A stretch of DNA of 64,000 nucleotides from Canna indica (taxonomy: Eukaryota; Streptophyta; Magnoliopsida; Zingiberales; Cannaceae). The notes below the pieces were generated by a model that saw only the letters and a list, made by a program, of their open reading frames with translations, was not told the origin of the DNA and made no database searches. The stretch is taken from assembly GCA_034359265.1 (NCBI GenBank), contig CP136896.1:9331501-9395500 (forward strand), in the 5' to 3' direction. How positions within the stretch are numbered: position 1 is the stretch's first letter; each line of letters opens with the position of its first letter. Position numbers and translations under genes: made by a program. Of the stretch, positions 58,777 through 64,000 are shown piece after piece.

Positions 58777-59040
58777 ATGACTCAGCACGAATTAGACCCT
58801 CTCACAGTGGAAGAACAGATAGCTACTATTTATACCGGAGAAAATGGATCTCTTGATCCGTTAGAACTTGGACAGGTAAAGAAATTTCTCGTTCAATTAC
58901 GTACCTACTTAAAAAAGAATAAACCTGAATTTCAAGAAATTATATCTTCTACCAAGACATTCACCGAGGAAGCAAAATCCCTTTTGAAGAAAGTTATTCA
59001 GGATCAGATTGAACTATTTTTACTTCAAGAACAAACATAA
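58777..59040 (+). pseudogene. Nuclear copy of chloroplast atpA, C-terminal ~80 codons (NUPT)
   Basis: From about codon 7 the open frame ([18 protein letters not shown] ... [18 protein letters not shown] ... [13 protein letters not shown] ... FLLQEQT) matches the C-terminal domain of plastid-encoded ATP synthase CF1 alpha subunit and ends at the natural stop. Only the last sixth of the gene is present, without promoter or N-terminal part, so it cannot make an ATP synthase subunit. It begins about 80 bases after the Copia element and is followed by a MITE fragment. The frame is uninterrupted, though several residues ([11 protein letters not shown]) look diverged from typical plastid copies. Confidence 0.85.
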
Positions 59041-59059
59041 ATTTCTCACATGGATACTT

Positions 59060-59185
59060 GGCAAGGGGATAAAATTAATACAAATTCAATAGTATATGAT
59101 ACAATTTGATGAAATAAAAGTTTTGAATAAATTTGAGAAAAATAGCAAAGTTCAGAATATATTTAGATAACTACCTTATATTAAT
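59060..59185. mobile_element. Right-arm fragment of the 33240-33944 foldback family
   Basis: ATACAAATTCAATAGT, GATACAATTTGATGAA and AAGTTCAGAATATATT match the right arm at 33850-33940 in order and orientation. No left arm is present. Confidence 0.65.
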
Positions 59186-59274
59186 ATTGCACATTGGAAT
59201 GCCTTCTCCACTCGCTGTCATAACTAAGGCTTTTGTTGGTGGAAATTTCCAACAAACTTTATGGGGATTCTAAA

Positions 59275-59735
59275 GGGTTAAAAGTAATTTTTGCCCTCGA
59301 ACTATTGAAAATAAGGTAAAAATACTCCTAAACTCTTCTTTGGTTGATTTTTACCCATAAATAAATGAAAATAGTTGAAAAATGCCCTCGAACTATTAGA
59401 AATGGATAAAAATACTTTTAAACTTTTTTTTGATATATTTTTTACCCTTAGACAAACGAAAATAGTTGAAAAATATCAGTATTTTTACCCATGTCTGAAG
59501 GTAGAAAGAGTTTTTTTTCTTAAAAATGGGTAAAAATACTAGTATTTTTTTAACTATTTTCGTTTGTCTAAGGGTGAAAAATCTATCAAAAAATAAATTT
59601 AGAGATATTTTTACTCATTTCTAATAGTTCGAATATATTTTTCAACTGTTTTCGTTTGTTTAAGGGTAAAAATCAAGCAAAGAAGAGTTTAGGAGTATTT
59701 TTCAATAGTTCGAGGGCAAAAATCACCCTTAACCC
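59275..59735. mobile_element. MULE-type MITE, 461 bp, perfect 9-bp TSD
   Basis: GATTCTAAA flanks both ends (59266-59274, 59736-59744). Left GGGTTAAAAGTAATTTTTGC; right inverted GGGTTAAGGGTGATTTTTGC. The arms (TTTTGCCCTCGAACTATTG; AGTTGAAAAAT; ATTTTTACCC) run about 200 bases each, so the element is nearly a full palindrome. Confidence 0.9.
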
Positions 59736-59744
59736 GATTCTAAA

Positions 59745-60412
59745 TGGGGTAAAACTAGTATTCTATGAAGCCGGACTAGGATGAATAGCCACGACTTTTA
59801 AAGTTTACTTTATTTCTAAATTTTTAAACATGTGACTTTTTAGTTCCCCATGTCACATCCTGCAACAGCTTCTTCTTCATCCAACGAACCCAAACCAGCT
59901 TCTCTCTATCTCCCCTAGTCATATTTCACTCCGTCGACGTCCACCAGCAACACGCGCAGGTTCTGCTCCATCCCCGGCTCATCTCATCTCTCCATCTCCT
60001 TCGGCTTTAAGATTTCTCCATCTCCGTCATCCTCCTCTCTACACGTACCGTCACACTGTCAACGTCCACCAGCAACGTGCGTAGGTTCTGCTCCATCCCC
60101 AATTTTAGTTATTTATGAGTTTTTAGTCTATAGACCACTAGTTGTTTCTTAAAGAAAAAACCAAACAATATTCTGATATCTTCAACCACCCGCTTCTTGT
60201 AATGTTGGATTATTTTTTTTGCTCTCTTTTGCTTAGTTCATGTTTTGGTTATCAGCATCCAATAATAGGTCATATGAGTTTCACTGTAATAACATCAATT
60301 TGTTCAGTAATACCTTTGACCATCAAACAAAATGATGCCATTCATATATCAAAGCTTAGCCAGTAGTAAGATAGATTGCACAAATTAAATACATGCAGTA
60401 TTCATGCTAAGA
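59745..60412. other. Intergenic DNA with a ~121-bp-spaced direct repeat
   Basis: ACGTCCACCAGCAACACGCG with GGTTCTGCTCCATCCC at 59936-59985 recurs, slightly changed, at 60057-60103. The pyrimidine-rich block 59860-60110 resembles a gene leader or exon fragment, but no sound coding frame follows. Confidence 0.45.
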
Positions 60413-60420
60413 CTTACTAC

Positions 60421-60863
60421 TAGGGTTGTCCGTTCGATTTGAACCGAACCGAATTTAGCCAAACCGAACTTTTTTCTTTACCCAAACTTCAACCCAAACC
60501 CGAACCGAATAACTCCTAACCCGATTTAACCCGAACCGAAATTATTCGGTCTGGTTCGATTTTCAACCCGGAAATCAAAATTTTAATTAATTCGATTAAA
60601 AATTAAAAATTCAAAATAATTGCTTAATACTTATTTACTTACCTGGGTTAAAAATTTAAAAAAAATATTATTTTTTAATTAATTCGGTTTTTAGTTCGGG
60701 TCGGTTCCCGAATTTCGGGAACTGAACTCGAATCGAAATCCAAATTTTGGTTCGGTTCGGGTCAAAGAACCAAACCTACAACGGTTGAAACCGAACTAAA
60801 CTAAAAAATTCGGTTCAATTTTTTCGGTTCGGTTTGGTGTGAATCGAACAATGGACCGCCCTA
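60421..60863. mobile_element. hAT-type MITE, 443 bp, 8-bp TSD
   Basis: Left TAGGGTTGTCCGTTCGATT; right inverted TAGGGCGGTCCATTGTTCGATT. Flanks CTTACTAC (60413-60420) and TTTACTAC (60864-60871) differ at one base. Dense CGGTTCGG/CCGAACCG subterminal motifs, as in the 47322-47858 element. Confidence 0.85.
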
Positions 60864-60871
60864 TTTACTAC

Positions 60872-61454
60872 CATAATTAGACAATAATTTCTAGTGCATC
60901 AATAAAAGATGTTTGATGCATCTTGATTGCATAGTAAAACTAGGTAATTAACAAACTATTGAATCCATAAGGACAACATATCTATAAATATAATATCATG
61001 GGGAACACATTATTGAATCCCCACGAGGCAACATATCTACATATATAACATATTGCATTTAATTCCAAGTCCAACACTATAGTCCTGGAATTATCAATTA
61101 TACGCCTCGCTTTTTAACTCAATAGTATGATAGAAGTAAGCAAGTCTTATTGGATGCTTTTGTTAGAGAGGTTTGATGGCTCATGTGAATATAAAAGGGA
61201 TATTGAGAACGAAGCTTTTAGTTCACCCCAATATCGTTTGTTAATTAGTTGGTACAATCTATTAGGAGCTGTTCCTAAAAACAACTCAAATGGCTGCTAT
61301 GATAGTCATTGGATGTTGTATCCTATTAATAATTATATATTGATTCAAAATTTTCATTCTTATTATACTTATTATCGTAAACAGTTACTTGATTACTTTC
61401 ATTGTCTCTAAGTCATAATTATTTGATCTCTGTATATATAGGCCAATCATCAAC
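60872..61454. other. Intergenic DNA with an unrecognised 94-codon open frame
   Basis: 61127-61411 (+) encodes an aromatic-rich sequence (SWYNLLGAVPKNNS; HSYYTYYRKQLLDYFHCL). I do not recognise it. Its position ahead of the next remnant means it could be an exon of the same decayed gene. Confidence 0.3.
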
Positions 61455-62403
61455 ATGCATAACACAATGCAAAGTACAAAAAGAAAGATAACAACTAGAT
61501 GCATCATAAGACGTGTTCATCAATTTTTTAAAGGCAATGTTATTTTTGATGATGTTCACTTTAGTCTTCTAAAAATGACATCATTTTTATCATTATGTAA
61601 GAGTCTCATCAATTACAAATATGCTTCATTATTGACATATTTACTGGAGAGATGGATGACGAGAAAATGACATTTTTAATTAGAGATAAATGGATTTCAT
61701 TCACAATTAAGGATGTAAGTCTTATATTAGGATGAAAATATTTGGGAAAATAGTAAAAAATTTTAGATACGAAGACAATAGTGCATTACTTTGGTGACAA
61801 ACATGTTACGAAGTTCGCATTGGAGATTTTTTTTTTGAAACTTCAAGGTGTGGAAGCGGGGAGTGTGGCTATTAATGTTTTCATACAAATGATTATCTTA
61901 TATTTATTTGCCATAATTTTCTTTCCCCAAAAGAATTATACAGTACCACATGGTCTGATCAAATATATAGAAAATATGAATTTATTGGATGCTTATAATT
62001 GAGCCTAAGCTATTCATACGTTTCTTCTCAAGGGCAAATCAACTTTGCTTGCAAGCAAACGAGGGACTCAAAAATCTTAAGAAATATATTAATTAACGAA
62101 TGCATAATTATTATCAACGTGAATTTAGTTTTTTTTAAGAGCTTCTATGTGCTTTATAGTCTTGTAAACATTATATATGATACAATAATTTTATAATTGA
62201 CTTTTGCTTGATAGCTATGATTGTATGAGCATAAACGATCAGTGCATGAAAAGCACATTAATGAATATTATGATGGACCAAGATTGTTCCGTTGGCATGC
62301 AATGTCATATAAGAGAAAGAAATCACATTTAAAAGTAATGGAAAAACTGAAAGACCACAAGGTGATTAGCTTATCAAAGGTTAAATTCAATCTAATAAAA
62401 TAA
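61455..62403 (+). pseudogene. Plant-mobile-domain-like (or DUF1985-like) gene remnant
   Basis: Successive frames read LLTYLLERWM, then FLIRDKWISFTIKDVSLILG (61670-61730), FIQMIILYLFAIIFFPQKNY and LIKYIENMNLLDAYN (61890-62000), and LYEHKRSVHEKH ... PRLFRWHAMSYKR (62215-62310). The order (receptor-like LTIKDV, a hydrophobic FFP block, a YIENM helix, a (W/L)YEH...PR-RW block) resembles the plant mobile domain or the DUF1985 region of transposon-linked proteins. Multiple stops and shifts exclude a working gene. Family choice between the two is uncertain. Confidence 0.45.
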
Positions 62404-62603
62404 ATGATGTCTCTTATTATTGTTGTCAATTTGTAGATATTAGAGGTACTAAATGCAACTCAAGTTGAGATACGTTTACTAGAAGAAAATGATTGTTCAA
62501 CTTCAAGCAATGCGGTATATTTCTTATTTGAAGTACTCCATTTAATATTGTTAACAATAATTTTAGATGATTATTTATGGACATGTTTTAGATATACAAG
62601 AAA

Positions 62604-62863
62604 ATGAAGATGATGAAGAAAAAAATGAAGGGGAAAATGAGGGCGCAAAAGTTAAAGTTTGACAAAAAATTAAAAAGAATGAAAGTTGCTTTGGAGATGA
62701 AGGTGGATAAACTTGTAGCTCAAAATAAAAAATTGGAAGAACAAATGACACATCTTCAACAAATTTTTAGTATTGATACTAACACTGAGGACCATGGTCA
62801 AATACCCAATGAAGATATTGATGAAATTAGAGATGAAAGTGCAAAGGACATGCAAGACATTGA
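62604..62863 (+). pseudogene. Lys-rich coiled-coil coding remnant, cut by a PIF/Harbinger insertion
   Basis: MKMMKKKMKGKMRAQKLK, then heptad-like LEMKVDKLVAQNKKLEEQMT and an acidic tail. The open frame runs on into the transposon end at 62864 and stops there, so its natural C-terminus is lost. May be the last exon of the remnant at 61455-62403. Confidence 0.4.
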
Positions 62864-64000
62864 GGGCTCGTTTGGGAGCCTGTATTGTACTAGTTTGTAT
62901 TGTACTAGTTTGTATTGACTAGTCTGTATTGTACTATTATTATATAGTATTTGGTGCAGACATGTACTAGTATGTATTGTACTATTATACAGTATTTGGT
63001 GCAGACATGTAGTAGCATATACTGTACTATTATTATACAAGTTGATTTTTGAAAATTAAAATATATTTAATTTAAAAATTAATAAAAACATAAACATCAA
63101 AATTAAATTCCAATAATAAATATCAAAGTTAATTATGTCATATATCAATAGCAAGTCCACGTATGAAATACTTCAAACATACAGATCATAGTTAAATCTT
63201 AATCATAAACATAAACATTACGAAATTTGACATATAACAAGCCAAAAAAAACCCACATATCTCCAGTCACCATCTTAATCACCGCGCATTTGCTTAAGTA
63301 GTTTCGTCACAAATATATTCAAATGACTTCCTTTGAGAGACCTAAATGATGACACATGTTGAGGTTTTTCTATTATTGCTTGAAAAACGTCAACATGGTC
63401 TTCATCAAAAAGTCTCATAGCAGTTAATCCATCAGAAATATCAGTGCGATCATTATTGCCTTTGACAAGCTTATCGACCATTTTGTCTAAATGCTCAATG
63501 CTCTTTTCAAACATATTTTCAAATTGAAGCATTATAGCATCCTCCACATTGTCACTTGACTTTTTTCTTTTCTTAGAACGACAAGTAGTGTCTAATGACC
63601 TATTTTGTGCCAATGGTGAACTCTCCTCAATATCAATCACAGTCCTATTTTCTTCTTCCTTATCAAACGCTTCAGCCATTTTCGTAGGACCTTGTGCTCC
63701 TTTACCTGTTGCACTATCTTTTCCAAAGATATAAGCTAACCGATCGAAGATAGGATATGACTTTCCCCTCCATCCTTCTGCATGCTTATTGATCTACAAT
63801 AAAGTTAGAAAAAAAAGTTAGTCATATTTTTTTTAAAGAAGAAAAGAATCAAACAAATAAAATATTGTATACCTTGACATAAGTTTCTCATGTCTCATCA
63901 CTATCAACCTCATTGCAATTTTTTTCATCATTCCATACAAACCACTTGTGTTCATCATGTCATATATCATTCCATAATTTTTTTTTCCATTTTCTCATCT
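62864..64000 (-). mobile_element. PIF/Harbinger element, left end; continues beyond the window
   Basis: GGGCTCGTTTGGGAGCCTG at 62864 is a PIF/Harbinger-type terminus. Subterminal repeats of TGTATTGTACTA follow (62880-63040), with GTATTTGGTGCAGACATGTA twice. A Myb/SANT-like ORF1 on the minus strand lies inside. The other end and the transposase are outside the window. Confidence 0.65.
63275..64000 (-). pseudogene. Myb/SANT-like (Harbinger ORF1-type) DNA-binding protein, partial
   Basis: Exon at 63873-64000+ reads KWFVWNDEKNCNEVDSDET then TGA then ETYVK, resembling the Myb/SANT-like domain where a Trp (xxW) is expected at the TGA. The intron 63794-63872 has GT-AG ends. Exon 63275-63793 reads INKHAEGWRGKSYPIFDRLA, then IFGKDSATGKGAQGPTKMAE, a basic KKRKKSS stretch and a helical C-terminus to the stop. 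The pattern YxxLxxIFGKDxATG is diagnostic of this family, which in Harbinger elements helps bring transposase to DNA. The TGA suggests the copy is decayed. Confidence 0.65.

Noticed and set aside
60142..60366. 74-codon open frame
   Set aside because: No domain, AT-rich, no codon bias; likely chance.

Overview
This window is nuclear DNA of a flowering plant. Evidence: two genes with plant architecture, plant-type Copia, Gypsy, LINE, SINE, TRIM, MULE, hAT and PIF/Harbinger elements, and a nuclear copy of a chloroplast gene fragment. The GC-rich, intronless translocator gene in an AT-rich landscape leans towards a monocot, but that is inference. No rRNA, tRNA, CRISPR or prokaryotic operon structure was seen.

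Layout. 1-8.6 kb: AT-rich DNA with three SINE copies, a hAT-type MITE with a perfect 8-bp target duplication, an AT-rich tandem repeat, a probable solo Copia LTR and a MULE transposase scrap. 8.7-21.4 kb (+): a full-size ABCG (PDR-type) transporter gene for which I derived 22 exons (1343 aa). It has a TATA box and two G-boxes upstream and a (GA)16 tract just before the start. One exon has an in-frame TGA that only a second splice acceptor avoids. 21.7-34.3 kb: nested repeats, namely a MITE within a MITE, Tekay-like Gypsy LTRs (one solo copy inside a LINE remnant), a Tat-like Gypsy pol remnant, TRIM elements and foldback elements. 34.3-41.9 kb: more nested MITEs and two large foldbacks. 41.9-43.2 kb (-): an intact intronless sugar-phosphate/nucleotide-sugar translocator-like gene of the TPT/DMT family. 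43.8-50 kb: a foldback, a ~1.29-kb tandem duplication, and a Mutator-like element carrying a PB1-like transposase remnant and a convergent GRF zinc-finger remnant, with a hAT MITE inside its left terminal repeat. 50.9-52.8 kb: a Tourist-like element filled with a minisatellite. 53.7-58.7 kb (-): a complete but coding-dead Copia element with ~120-bp LTRs. 58.8-59.0 kb: the C-terminal part of chloroplast atpA as an open frame. 59-64 kb: MITEs, a decayed plant-mobile-domain-like gene, and the left end of a PIF/Harbinger element with its Myb/SANT-like gene, cut by the window edge.

Only the ABCG transporter (perhaps half-functional) and the translocator look like host genes. They are unrelated in role and opposite in strand. 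The rest is layered transposable-element history, datable by who sits inside whom. No new defence or biosynthetic system was found. The most unusual items are the ABCG splice/stop arrangement, the minisatellite-bearing Tourist element and the composite MULE.
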